NCBI RefSeq assembly: GCF_900496995.4
Contig: NC_044004.1
Coordinates: 83,025,538-83,089,537, forward strand
Length of the DNA stretch: 64,000 nucleotides
Reading direction: 5' to 3'
Source: Aquila chrysaetos chrysaetos
Lineage: Eukaryota; Chordata; Aves; Accipitriformes; Accipitridae
The translations under genes were made by a program, and so were the position numbers. The notes under the pieces are model-generated. The model was given only the letters and a program-made list of their open reading frames with translations, ran no database searches and had not been told where the DNA came from. Position 1 is the first letter of the stretch. Each line of letters begins with the position of its first letter. Shown piece by piece: positions 33,601 to 48,000 of this stretch.

Positions 33601-36600
33601 TTTTTCTGAGGGCCATAGCCTGAGCAAGGGAGTGCAGAGCAGTAAACCAGAAACTCCAATGGAATCAAACCTATTTCAAGGGTGGGAGGAGTGAGGAAGA
33701 AATAGAGCCAGTCCAACTTCTCAGCACCTCTCATCCTTCCTCATCCACCCAGCAGTGACATGCACCACTCCCCTTCCTAAATTCCTGTACCCAAGAAAAA
33801 GAAGAGGAAGAGAGGCCCACAAAGACATGGCCTAGAAGACTTGATGAAGTTGAACAGTGGCATCATCTCAAATATAGGCTGTATTAAACAACCAGGTGAG
33901 ATGAAATGATGCAGCTAGGAAATAGTCAGCTACAAACTGCTCCTTTCGCATCTTGCTCTTGGCCACTGTTCCCCTCCGGCGGAGATGTTTACATTTTCTC
34001 TGATGCAGCTAGAAGACCTCTAAAACAGGATTTCCTCACACCTTCTGAGAAGATGCAATACATCCATATGAGGCTCTCCCCTGGTACGTGCCGCTGCATA
34101 GAGCATCTGCTAGCAAACACGCATGCTGTAAGTAAAGCAAGTTGATAAAACCCGCTGTATGCGCTTACGCCAGGGCAGAACTAAACCACCACCAAAAAAA
34201 GTATAGACTCAAGAACCACACATGGACATAGACGACTAACAGAACAACAAAGTTCAGTGCCTCAGTAGAAGACCACAGACACATAGGAAAGGTGCACGTG
34301 CCCTGTTCCACCAGAGATAGCGTTCTAAAGGCAGGAGAAACATGTAACAGACACGCTCCACATACACCTCCCAAGCCAAGGGATAATATACTCGTTTTTG
34401 CGACTCTTAAAACACAAGCTGCCGGTTTGTTTAATACCACCCTACAATACCACATAAAACTCATTAAAGGAAAACTTGCACAAATCCATTTGTGTCAACC
34501 ACCCCAAAACAAGAACAACAAAAGCCTAGGTAAATTTCCTGGCTTACTGTAAATATTATTTTAACTCCTTCAAAACCAAAGCAAGTGATAGCATTTTTAA
34601 TCAAATCCTACACACTCTGTCACATCACTGAGCTTCTCCACATTACAGATCTGTACAGAATTTGGTGCTCCACCCACACGAATTGAAGGCTGCCTGCAAG
34701 GAACGCTGAAGTGAACGCGAAGCTAACTCCAAAACAACAGGGCTCCTAGGAAAGATGACACACTTCATGTGTTATGTTGCACAACTGAATCCCCACTAAC
34801 TTGTCAATTTTATAGACAAACAACTGATAGAAAAGATGAGCAGAATATAGAAGGCAATGAGAGAATATAACACTTTCTGAAAATTTACTAGGAAAAAAAC
34901 TGAAAAAGAGATGTCTGAAGGGAACAGAAATTTGAAGTTCTGCTAAAAGAAAAACAGCGACAGTTTGTTTAAGAGCTACAGATGAATTAAAAAAAAAAAT
35001 CAAATACTTCTCCCAAGAATAAAAATGGTAGCTAGCGCTAGGGAAAGTGATGATCCTGCCTTGCCCTCCTAGAGTAAATACCTAAGGATATCCCACGTGT
35101 ACATCAGACTCGGCACGTCTCGTAGCTGGAAATGAGATGGTGAAGCTTGTTTTATTTTACACATGCACTGACCTCTGCACCTGCACAGTTACTGCAGTGC
35201 CAAGAAGGAGAATTTCAGACAGAAAACTCACAACTGCAGTTTTATACAGCTTGACATACAAAAAGGATATTTCACCTCAAACTCTGGGTGCTGAGTAACT
35301 ATTTCTGAACACAACACATTGCTACAGAGAAATAAAAAGGAAAATGCAACTTACCTTGCCACCAATTTCTAACATGGATTTATTAAGATAAACACAACAG
35401 AAACTCTCCACTTCTTAAATTTTTGTTTCTATTCAGTACCCAAAGTGATCAATAATCTCTGAAGTTAGTTGCTCGATAACAGATTCAGAAAATCCTCCTC
35501 ACAATCTAAGTAATCAAGTAAGCTGTTCCCTCGGGCACGCAGCAGAAACTGCCATGTCTTTCGGCACCTGCGGTAAAGAATGCTTGTGCTGTTCTGCAGC
35601 AAGTGCAGACCCTTCGATATATTTACTGCACAGTTGTTTTGAGCAGCCTTAGAATCCTCTCCCATGTGACGCTTAAGAAAGGCTACAGATCTGAAATGGA
35701 TTAGGATTACTGAAGAGGATTATGAATGAGAAATACAGTACCTTGGCCTCTCTCATGCTAAGAGTCGGCGCTTATACACTTTCAAGTTGCCTTTTGCTAA
35801 ATGCAAACTTCTGGAGGAAAAAGAATTAAAGGTTTCGCGCATTCCCTATGTTGGGCAGAAAAATCTTTTGGGCTTTGTAGCTAGGGAATCTGTACTGCGA
35901 AAACAAAAGGATGGAAGAAGCAACGATAATGTATTTAACTTAGTTCTATTTAATTACTTAACAATTCTAAGTCATGAATCTGACTGGGCTTGAGAAAGCA
36001 GAAAAGCTATTTTACTTCCCAGTCTCTAAAAAGTGGACACACAAAGCAGATGAAATCTCAAACAGAAGGACGATCAGCAAGCAATTCAAATAACTACAAA
36101 TTACCCTCCTTTTTTAAAAAACAAAGAAGATCCCACAAAACACCCAAACCCTCCTAAAACAATCACTGCAACATTTTAATGTTTCCAGCATTGTTAAGAT
36201 GGTTTTATTTAAAGTATTAGCAATCCTGTCTCTCTGCATTTTTATCAACTTTAAATTCTTACACAAAAGCAGCTCAACATGTTTCACAGATTAAATCATC
36301 TAGTTTGTAAGACATGTCATTTACCACTTTCTTAGTGTTTGTATTTTAGCTTGTCATTAAACTAAGACCATAAAGTTATGTATCCTTTTGGTTAGCAAAA
36401 AAAGTATTCAAGCTGGTATAAAGGCTTTATTTTGTTGACAATCAGGATGTCTGAACATTTATAAATGGATGAAATGCAAGGTTTTCTTCAATAAAATAAT
36501 TTAAAAGAAAAAAAGCAAAACAAGATAAAATCAGACTTCTTCAAATCTAGTTCCCTTTCTTCTTTAAATCTCAGAAAACCCCACATTTCCATAATCTGCT

Positions 36601-38900
36601 CTGTGGCTGGGCCTGAGCAAGTTCTGAACAGCTGATGAGACACAAAAACAACAGGAGCAGACAATTGTTTCCCAAATATTTATGGATACCAAGTATTTAT
36701 ACACTCCAGATCCATTTGTACACATTGAAACAAATACATTTGATTGAATTTATATACCACTGAGAGCCTGGGCACACCACTGCCAGAAGATAATCAGCCT
36801 AACGCTGCCAAGGTCAAGGTGACTATGCGAAGTTACACCTGTAAGAATCCTTTTGTCTTTACTTGTGGGTGGCTGTTACATAAAGAAAACCTGCTGGGAT
36901 CAGGAGTCAGTGCCTGCTCTGTGAATTAAAGCAATGTCATTCTGAAATCTCAAGGATATTGTGATTGCTGTTATTTACATCTTCCTCCCGGAACAGTCCG
37001 TTTTTCAAATTTATCATTCTGGCATACGACTGCTAACATCATTGTACAAACTGGGTCAAGGCAAAGCTTGCAGCACATTTATCCAGGCAGTAGTAGAGGA
37101 TGCAGGTAAGTAGGTTATTAACACTTAGCCAGACTCAGCGCAAGGAGATAAAGGGCCCACATCTCCAGAAAGCTCTCTCAGGAACAGTTTGCGTAACTGG
37201 TGCGCAAATACTAGAGGTGACATTGCACGTATGTGGAAGTGGTGCTCTGACCTAACACTCTGATCACATCTTCTTCTCTCAGGTAAAATTCTCACTGGCA
37301 TTAGCAGGAATTTTGTCCAGTGGAGAATGGGACCTCTAAGCTTTACGTGAAGGTATCCACTGGTCTCTACTCGTTAAACCCTTCAGTATTTCTGGGGTGC
37401 TCCCAAGAAGTGCCTGAATTCAACATGCGGTCACAGCACAACCCGACAAACAAAAAACCCCACTCCTCAGCGCTATAGAAATTAGTTGAAAACTTTCTGT
37501 TGAAGGCAACTTTCAAATATAGAAAAGGAAAACCATCCCCTTTCTAACCTCACTGCTATCCCATCACAAGCTTCTCTCATCTATTGGGAAAAAAGTCTGT
37601 ATTATCACACCTCCTTATTTTTGATGAATAAAATCACCGTAGTGTACGGCTATGAATGCAGCTAACTGCTGCATCTGACCCTGCTAGGCTCATGATCACA
37701 AGACCCTCACAGATCAGGGAAAAGTATGATGACATTAGGAATAACACCACAGGTCTTCATAAATCAAGCGATCAGCTGCGTATTTTTATTTACTTATAGT
37801 CAGATCTACAGGCCATGCAAAATATATGAAATTTTTATTTATTAGTCAGCACATAAGTACCTTTGAATTGCACAACTCTTTCCAAAAACAGTAAAAGCAA
37901 TTTTTAGCCATCAACATCTGCTAGAACTTCAACATAATTACAATAAAAATCAAACTTCCATTACAGTTCATTAACAGTAGCATCTGCAACACTTCAAAGA
38001 ATTAAGAAGTTATTATTTCCTGAGTGGTTCACATAATTAATAAGCCAAAACAACTCTACTGCTTGTGAGACTGATTTTAAAAGCATGTGCCGGTCTTGGA
38101 AAGCTTCAGCTTTTCACTCATTTTGTCTGTTGAAATAAAAAGATAGATAAATAGATAAGTAAGAAAGCACAGGTTTGTGTGGAGCTAAGAAACAAACAAA
38201 CTCTTCAGAATCTCTAAAAGAAAGGAATTACTCGTGCTAAAATCAAATGTCCATTGTAATTGTTACAAATACAACACTAGTAAGAGTTTAAAAACCTATT
38301 CAAACTGGAATGCAGCTTCTTGTGCTCCTGCCGAGACCATGCAACCAGAGTTTCTTGGAATAGAAATAAACATAACTTAGTATCTTTCTCTGAACACACT
38401 GAAGCTACCACCTGAGGCATCTTGTAAGCTCAAGCAACTTTGACTTTTTCTGCAAGTTCACAGGACAAAACCCTCAACAGATGCTAATGTTCAGTCGCCT
38501 GTGAGCGGCTGTCGCAAATTCAGCTTGATCTTTCTTGGTGCCGAGTGCACCAACCCCCAGTCCTGCTGGGATGCATTTCGCTCTGCTGGAGCTTCCTGTC
38601 ATAGTCAACCACCTGGAGACATGCGAAACCTATCGCAGAAGTGGGACTGGTAAAAATAATAGCTAAAATGTTCACAGAGGGAACCTCTACCTTCAGGTCT
38701 CAACACCACCCACCCCTTCCTCTCTGATAAAGCACTTGTCCTAAGATAATCTCCAAGAGTTTTGCAAAGAAAGTCAATACTTATCTCTATCTCTGAAACA
38801 ACAAGGGAAGGTATTTACCCAAGGTCAATAAGCAAACCAAGGGGAGAATGAGGAATTCAGACTAGGTCACCTGAGTGCCACTGCAGTGCTTTGTCCCTCA
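30698..38900. other. Intergenic region between PPEF2 5' end and NAAA 3' end
   Basis: About 8.2 kb is AT-rich with no recognisable gene. Open frames here are short and lack family motifs. The first 150 bp next to PPEF2 should contain its 5' UTR and promoter: on the minus strand TATTTAATTATAG lies about 130 nt before the ATG, and an E-box CAGCTG lies near 30795. Many TTTATT words at 36-38 kb could be distal NAAA poly(A) signals. Confidence 0.7.
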
Positions 38901-38920
38901 ATGACTCTTCAGCTGAAATT

Positions 38921-38926
38921 TTTATT
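38921..38926 (-). terminator. NAAA: Candidate proximal poly(A) signal of NAAA
   Basis: AATAAA on the minus strand lies only about 45 nt after the stop, so the 3' UTR could be very short. Further copies near 37785, 37838 and 36425 allow longer forms. Confidence 0.45.
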
Positions 38927-38970
38927 TGAGTACAAGTAGCTAGGGGTACCAGCATGCTACTTACACCTCT

Positions 38971-39046
38971 TCACTCCACAGTTCTGATCCATGTCTGGTA
39001 CTTATCTGGAAGTGCAGCGCTCATTACTGTAGTATACACTGTGTTA
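38971..39046 (-). CDS. NAAA: NAAA coding exon 10 (stop)
   Basis: The exon follows CCCTACCAG, encodes [20 protein letters not shown], then RTVE, and stops with TGA at 38973-38971. The TTVMSA..PDKY core matches human; the last residues differ. Confidence 0.95.
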
Positions 39047-42000
39047 CTGGTAGGGAAAGAGGAAAAGTAAGTGAGTGACATTCCAAAGGCAAGACGATTA
39101 ATTTATAAAACTAGCAAAGCAGCAAAACAAGTTTTAGTGGAAACAAATGTTCTGCTTAGGTACAGAAGGGTGAGAAAAAGCGGGAGAGACTGATAAAAAT
39201 GAAGGCTGATGGCAGCATTTTTTTTCCCCCCACTTAGTACAGCAAAGGAACTGTACTTCAACATCCATTTGATCACTGTATTACAAAATTAGTATCGCTA
39301 ATCTTAGCAGTCACACAGATATAATCTTCTCTTTCCAAATTTCCTCACATTGGTAAGACAGAGGAGAGGAAGTCCTGGTACTAATTTTGAAGAAGCCATT
39401 GCCAAGCTCTAATGCGAATGACTGACCTAGAGAATAGACTGAGCTCCACATAAAAGTTAAACAAAACAGGATAGTCTGCAAAGGTGCAATCTGTGGAACA
39501 ATAATGGTATACTGAAATTAATCTCTCTCAAAAATCCAGTAAGTGGCACCTAAAAGCTATGTCCCCATTTACTATTTTTCTCCTTTTTACATGTCAAGCA
39601 GAGCTACATCAGAAACTCCAGAGAAAGCCAGTTTCAGTGTTAACACAAATCCAAAGGTTCCAAAAGTGAAAGGCACAAATGACTTGGCAGAAAGTCCAGC
39701 TGCTCCTCTAAGCAGTCATTTGTTTCACTACTACAAAGGAACTTCCCATTACCAGACTGAGCCTGACAAAGTGTAGTTTCTTGGCTAGAGTGGCAGACCA
39801 AAGAGGAAGAGTGCTGTGGAAGTGAAAACAGAGTGCCACGTGCACAAGCAGAAATCTAAGCTGGGAAACCGCAAGATATTCAGACAGACACATAGAAAGA
39901 TCCTAGGGAAGTTTGCGATTGACTTTTAAGTGGTCTGAGGCGTGGCGGGAGGCACTGATTAACATCTCTAAATCTAATACTTACTTGTTTAAGACTGGCT
40001 TCACTGACAACACCTGTACAGAAAGTTTGAAGAGTTGTCATTTTGGTAAATGAAGAGGGAATTAAAAGGCTATTTAGAAACAGCAGTAGGATGAAGTTAT
40101 GAAAAGGAATAATGCAAAGTCAAGGATTTCTCTCGCTTTTTTTTTTTTTTAAGCACCGGACCTTTTTACAAAAATATTTTTAAAAAGCCCTCTGAAATAC
40201 ACAACATGTAGTTTCTCAAAACTAACTGGTAAATATCACTCGTGTCTAACACTTTTATCTGCCTGCTGTAATATTTATAATTGTGCTTGAAATAAGGAAC
40301 TGCACAAAGACGATGATGATGGGATTCACCTCTAGCACTTTCCACTTGGATTGGCAGACTATTACGAAATGCCTATGCAAGGGAGTTCAGAAACATTTTA
40401 ACAAACTTGTAAGTCTTAAGCTCTCCAGAGATGGTTGTGCAGCACACCTTTTTCAGCATGCCTTCCTTGCATAGCTTTTAAATCACTGGCAAAAATGCAA
40501 CTGCACTTCTGCTTTGAAAAAGAACTTCAAATCGAAATCACAATGCAGAATTTAAAAGAAATACCTTAAAGAGTGTATCAAAATTGATGTTCAGCTGTCC
40601 AGTAGCATTGAGAGCTTTGATGGCTGCAGTTCTGCAGGAAAACAATGCAGTATCATTAAACGCACTTTACTGTTCCAAAGGCTACAAAGCACCAATGTGA
40701 AAAATTTCTCACTAAATTGCCTTTACATTGAAATGCTTGCTTTGGCCTAAAGTAATCCAGAGTTCTGTGTGACTGAATCACATTCCTGAAGCTGCTCTAT
40801 TAATACACCATTGAGTACAGACCAACAGGGAATCTGCCAACAGCTTTTTGCAAACTACACAGCCTAAAGATTGTATGATGTCTGCGAGCACCTTCCGAGT
40901 GCCATCAAATACTTTTTCACTGTGAATCTAAATCCTTTAACTTTTACTGAACTTTGCTTTATAAAGAAATTTTTTGTTCCTGCCTTATCCTTGCAATTTC
41001 TCATCTTTTACACCATTCAATGCCACACAGACTTTCCTCTGGCATATACGAGTACTGCTCCTTACCTGATCTGTTCCCTTTTGAGTGGCATTACAGAAAC
41101 TGAACAAGCTGCCTGCTCAACGAGCTAACACCTGCTCAGAGAAGAAAACACCCAAGTCTCTCAGCTTTTTCAAAATGAAAGTGTTAGCTCACCACAGAGC
41201 TCCAAACTAAGTTTACCTTCGATCGTCAAAAGGAGGAGGGGTAGTCCAATGGTCATAGTTTGTCTCCACACGAAACCACCTATAACACAACACACAAACA
41301 TAAAAGCAAACAAAAAGCGAATCATTAAGTAATTAATAAAGGCCAAGAATCAGCATCTTTGTATTGCCAAAAGGAAAAAAACCTCCCTCAGAACCCTCTT
41401 TCCTATGACTCTTGCAAGCCCAAGGGACCCTATGTTGATAAACATAGCAGCCTTTACCATGAACCACTGAACACAAATGAAAAAGGAGCGACCTCTGAAC
41501 TCCTGCTGGCATCAGTGACAGAACTACTACTGACAACAATAAAAGCAAGATCAGACCTTTAAAGAGATGATCAGAGAAAAGATTATGGGTATGGTAAGAT
41601 GCAGCCTGCAGCATTCAGTTTGGAGTACACAGAGCCAAGAGGCCACCTGGCCGTTGCCAAGCCAGTACTTACTGCCTGACTGTATGCATTAAGTGCCGTT
41701 TTTCAGCGCAGGGCAATGATTTAGGATCTCCTTCATATATTAAGCTGCTGATTTCACAGAATTGATAGGAACAGTTATTTTTGAGCCTTCAACCCTTCTA
41801 TCACATTGGGTCAAAACTAATTTGGAATTGCTGAATTAACTGGTGTAATACTTGACAGACAGACAGGAAAAATCCTCAAGTCTTGTCTCCTTTGGAATCT
41901 GGCTAAAAAAATAAACACATACAGATGCTTTTTCCACCCTTGACTCTCTGGACTGCCCCAACCTGAACAAGGTGGTGTGATTTCTTCTCAAATAGAAGGA

Positions 42001-45000
42001 ACTGGGGTTCCTTCCAGAGGCTTTCAAGCTTTCCCTGGTCCGGTTGTAAGCATTAGTAAGAGATGCCCTGGATCTCTCAAGAAAGTTGTGTCACTAACCC
42101 TGCCCATCGCTCAGGAGGGAATATGAAAAAACAAAACAAAACACTTTTTTTCTACTTACGCTCCACTTAAAGGATCGAGAGGCCAGAGATCTGCTGGCCC
42201 TCTTCTATTCCTCGTTATGACCATGCCTTCTTTGGGTGATACACCTCCTACAATATAGTAAACTTCAGCAATGATGGGGATGCCAGCTAGTCTGAGAACA
42301 GCTGACTGAAAGTCCTCTGCTCTGCTCAGGGTCTAACGCAAAAAGGAGATTGCAGTGAAACAAAGATCACAGAGCATGGTCAAGCGCAAAAACATCTTAA
42401 AAAGAAGAAAAGGTCTGGCTTTTTCGAAAATGGCAACTGACTGTAAAGTGCTGCTTTAAAATACTTCTCTGAAAATAGTCTTCCAAACTGACTAGCATAT
42501 GAACATGAAATGCATATGACTAGTAAACGAACTCATTAATCCCAGCTTTGCAAATATTCAGAGAAAACAGTAAATATACATACACATATAGACACACATG
42601 TATGTACACATATGTATGTATATGGTATATAGTGAAAAAAGCTGAAAAATCTGCCATTCAAAAGAGAGAGGTGTGTCCATACTCTGCAAATTCAATCCTC
42701 AGCCAAGTCCTTCAATGTGAACAGTGGGATAGATGAAAGTGAATGAAAGGGGAAAAAAAACCACTCCATGTCTTTGTCTTGCCAGTAGTTTAAGAGGAGT
42801 TAGGTAACAATGGTGAATAAGGCAGAGGCATTTCTTACAGCAAGCCTGACTTCTCCTGCCTTAACCAGGTGACTAACAGCATAATCTGACAGTCACCGCA
42901 GCCAATGAAGCTACTATTTTCAGGCACAGGGCCACAATCTACCGAAGTACACGTTCAAAAATGAATGCTGTGCAGGAACTAAAAACAAACGTGGAGAACA
43001 AGCATCAGACAAAATTGTTCAGAAAGACAGGAAAGCCCTGGAGAACAATTAATTATTTCTGACAGCAACACTGCAGCTAGTAGTTACATCTCAAACTCAA
43101 AAAATATGAACAACAAAGTCTCCAGTAGACATTCCAGTTCTGCACTGAGTTTACCTGCAAACCATACCATTCATGTTTACTGTAATTCGAGAATCTGAGA
43201 AGCAGCAGACCTGTTTTATCTTAGTAGTACCCTAACACAGTATTCATAAAATGTGCCATACAAAATACCATTCTAACTCCTTCCGCTCACCAGTGAGCTT
43301 TGCATTTTTAATATGGTAACCTACCAAACATAGTGTAAAATAACCACTGGGTCAGATACTAACCATCTAAGAGTGCAGCTACCTGAATTTGTTAAATTAC
43401 AAATCATAGCTTGCTGAAATAGTCCCTAGGAAGGAAGCCTTTGCACAGCTTCCCAAAGACTTTTGGCATTGATTAGAGATTTCCCCCCGGCCGAAAGACT
43501 GGAATTGCCTCTCATACACATCACACAATTTGGGGACAACACCTATCTCCTCTTATGAAATGCATTTACTTATTAGTTTATTGAATTTTCTGTGAAACTA
43601 AAAGTTGGAACATCAAATTTACTAAGAGTTTGTAAGTAAAAATGACATCACTGTGAAATATGAGAAAATAACTCAGTGCACTTACGTCTCTGACAAGCCA
43701 GCTGACAGGGTAATTCCGATTCAGAAAAGCAGCTATTGCATTTTCCCACCATCTACCACCCGCTGGAAAAAAAAAAAAAAGAAATTACTATACATGCATG
43801 TTACGTACGCTCTGTGAAATCTATCCTCCTGCCTTCCTTTCTTCTCCACGTCCCATCTCTAGCTCTGCAATCTTTCCCTCTACTGCATTACAAAAGAGCG
43901 GTGCAATAAACTCTTTAATTTTCTAACTATACCACTATCATAAAAACATCAAACTTAGGCAGCTTATACCGAACTGACAAAGCACATGCCACCTGAAAGC
44001 AGTCAGAGCCTCTGTACCGTGTTGAGCTTATCAACACTATTTAGAACACTGAATGCTGACAGTGCTCCTTTTCTACTGTATTACTTTACTGATACCTATA
44101 CATAAAATATGCAGGATGTGCTGCATAACCAGGCTAACGTACCCTGGCAAGCCCTCGTTTTACAACATTTGTCTTTCAAATGCTCAGCTTTCTGCATCAT
44201 TAGATTTGGATATTGAAGTACCACAGAAAGCTAAATTCTCAGTGAAACTGGGCAGCTACCTAACAGCATAAAATGTCACCATTTCAGAAGGGCTAACAAA
44301 GAGCACAACAACCAGGTGAAACTCCAGGCGAAATACAAATAGACAACATAATCCCAACTGAAGTTTGACCACGGCAGCTGGATTAACACCCCTGCTTTCC
44401 AGAAAGCATCTCAGACCTGTAATGACAGGAGCGATCATTATCTTAGCTTTTAGGTGTCTTCTGAAAGGTGCAATGTTCCTGTGACCAGTGCCAGAAGAGG
44501 GTGCCATAAAATGGTAGGGAGTCTGAGGTACAGTGGAGAATAAAGACGACAGTGTTCAGCACTGTACAGAGAACACACAGTATCTCTCACAATTTGCCAG
44601 CGCTAGCAATTTCAATCAAAAACTATCACATTTCTCTCAGTAAGTGAGTATCTAGATAACTTGCTAGCTGCTCAGTTTTTAAACCATTTCTATTCATAGC
44701 TGAATGCTAAGCAATGAAGAGTCAAAGTTAACTGTAACAGGGACTAGCACTTTGTAACACATATTTCCAAAAGGAATGGAGATCTATTCATACGATATAA
44801 CATTCTACAGCTATCAGCTCAAATATTTGCATTAATCACCTCATTATTCACCTTACTGAAATATTACAACAACAGGAAGAATTACACAGAGATCATGAAA
44901 CAGCTAAAAAAGGGGTAGTGATGGTGTTTCTGTGTCACTGGAGAAAATTAGGAGAACCAAGAAAAACAGAAGGTCAAGTTTAAAATTATTCATATGCCAA

Positions 45001-48000
45001 AACCCAAAAAGCCAGCAGAAACCATATGCTTGTCACTTGATAGACCTTCACCCTCATTTAAAGTCATCCCCCTTTCCAGCCATAGTTCACATGCTGATTT
45101 CCCCGAATTTTTAGTTCAGTTGTATGGTGACAGATAAAGCAGCAAGCAGTCAGCAACAACTGATTTACAGGAGCGCAGCATGTGTTGAGTGAATCACTAT
45201 TCTCTCTAGTTAAAAAGTCACTGAAGTCGAAGCACGCAGGTGGATGACAGCACATCAGCTCCTGATGGACAAGAAGGGCCCATCACACACATAAGTCTGC
45301 AGTACTTGGATCCTCTATCAGAATCGGGAGAACAGAATGGGTTTGTGCACGGACTAAACCACCGCACCATTGTCTCAGATGATCCCTATACTGAGGGTTG
45401 AAGCACACTGCTGAGAAACAGCAGGGAGAACAGGATGGCACTGCTTATGTCCACAAGTTGTGCCTGGTTCACAGACATAGGACTTTGGTCAGCAAGATTT
45501 TCTAAATCAAGCCTTTTGCAGGCTCGATACACTTAAGACTTCATTTCCAAGCTGATGTTAGTATGAACTAAAAGCAGTTTGCATCTCTCGGTATCAGCCC
45601 AGGACACTCCAGTTTTGAAAGGATTAAATAACTACAATAGCATCAGAAGCAGGCTCTTAAAAATACATGAGTGTAAACTATGGAAAGAATCTAGCAAATG
45701 CAACAAGGCGGTATCAACAAAGGAAAGAGGAATCAAAAGGTGCAGGTGCTCCATAGCAGAATCCCTACTCACAGAGATAATGAATATGTATATAATTTAT
45801 ACAGTGAATAGTGTTTGCATAACATCTAAAAAAAATTTTGAAAGCAGAAGATTGTCTAATTAAAAAATTAAAAAGAAAACTTGCTTACTACAATCACAAG
45901 TGAAAAATAAACATTTATTTTAGATGTTGGTTCTAACTCAGACTACATTGTTTCCAGTTCTAACAAACAGCTAATAAACACAAGCAAAACGTGTCTGCTG
46001 CTTAAAACGGTAAAAATAAAAGAAAAAAGAGTGGGGGAAGGGATGGAAGAGGCAAACCCAAGCTCTGACTTGGACATACCTATCAATATTTATGAAACTC
46101 AAGCCCTGATAGAAAAGGCAGTGACCCTTCCTCTGCCTTCCTGTTACAAGCCCTTCTATTGTCCAGTTTTAGTTCTCATAGTGACATCTCTCAACTTTCC
46201 TCTACTACCAGATCTTTGCTCAGCTGCCTTTCCAGTATCTCCATGCATTCTTTCAAGTCCTACTGCCTTTCTCCTAGATCTCTCGTTTTTTGCTTCTCTT
46301 CCCATCCTCTCTGTAAAGCTGCCTTACGGGGACAGAGAAATACGGAACACAGAACTAGGAAAGCAGCCGTTTTTTTGCTATACATGACTGCATCTTTTTC
46401 TCTCAACCCGTACTCTGCTGTCTCCAATTGCGTCTCTTGAACAGACCACATTAATTTGTCTCTTACAGCTTTCGCCAAGGTTCTCTGCCTCCTTTGACGC
46501 TTCTCAAGCTCAGATGACACTGTGCTGACAAACAAATGCCTCTCTCCTATGCGGCAGCCAAAAAATGGCAGCATGTGTGCTTTCGCTCCCTGAGGGCCAG
46601 AGAAGTCATTCAATTTCAGCTCCTTCCTGGCAACCTGGAGTGTATTTTTCCCTCTGGGAGCATGTGAGAGAAGGGCCAGGGCAGGCAACAATCAACTGAA
46701 ATAGTGTACATAACGTCAAGTGTGGAAGACAGATTTATTTTACCTCGTTCATCACCGGAGATTGTGAACTTGTGTGGACTTTGTCCAGTCCATAAGCCTA
46801 CATAACCAAGAAACGTGGTGCCTTGATATGCTATCTGAAACCAGGAAACATGCAGAATTTTAGCATTCTGGAACAGAACACTTCTAAAAATATAGGCAAC
46901 ATTCTGAAGCAGCACCCTGTACTTTCTTCTGTGACTTTCATATATAAGTTGCTATAAAACACTTTGCCTTAAATTAAACTTGCAAAGTAAATAAAAAAGA
47001 CTCTGAGGACCAAAATTCACTGCATTTAATTTGTTAACGATCACTAACTGCTACGAAAGTTTTGCGCAAGTTAGCGAGTAGCCAAGCAAGAAACAAACAA
47101 AAAGTTCTCCATTTGCAAAACAGACTTATGAATATTAAGAAAACCACACTAATGACGGCTGCACTAGCAACTAGTTCATTTCTGGGAATTTTCATCTAAA
47201 ATACACCATCAGCCATGAAAATTAACAAGGCCTTTGAAAAAAAGCCTTAGAATCGCCCCCTGCCAAAATGGATCTCTTTTCTCTAGTACTTCTTTTCTTT
47301 TTCAGTATCGCGACATTTCCTTCTTTCAATATCTCCTTCCAAATAACGATCTTGATATACTAGATTATGCAGTTCTATTTGTTCCAGTTTATCACCACAA
47401 ACTGGATGTCCAGAAAACAAAGAAAACCAGCATTCATCCCACATTACTAGAGTGACTGTGGTGCTCTAATAATCCAGTAAACTTGGGATAGGACCGCATT
47501 CCTACATTAAATCCCACTGCCTACACAGCTGTACGACCATACCCCCTGTTCCTTCACGGAATACCACCCAGCCATGTCAGTCACAAATCATACCTGCCCA
47601 CTTTTTATAAACCGCACATCAATTGTAATCTTGCTTAATATATCGACAAAATCGTAATCCAAGTTCCGACCGTGGTAGATGTTTCCCTTGTCATCCTGAG
47701 CGACAATACTAGTACAGAACCTTCAAAAACCACAAGGAGAAAGAATGAATTAAGAAAAAGCTATGACAACGCTTTCAGTATTATAGTTGAACTAGCTCAA
47801 CGTTTCAGGAATAACTAATTTTATCTTCTGCAAAGTATTTTGCTAATGTAGGCATACAAATGGGATTTTGCATTGTATCGTTAACACTTATGCTTCCTAA
47901 CCTGAGAAAATAAGTCTCATCCTGTGCTTTTTGATAAAATTTCTTACAGGTTTTAATTTCAAATTGATTTAAAAAAGAAAAAAAGGGGGGGGGGGGGACA

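Noticed and set aside
46031-46691. Overlapping frames of 93-143 codons on both strands in a NAAA intron
   Set aside because: Frames on opposite strands have similar length, and none resembles a known protein; this is probably chance.
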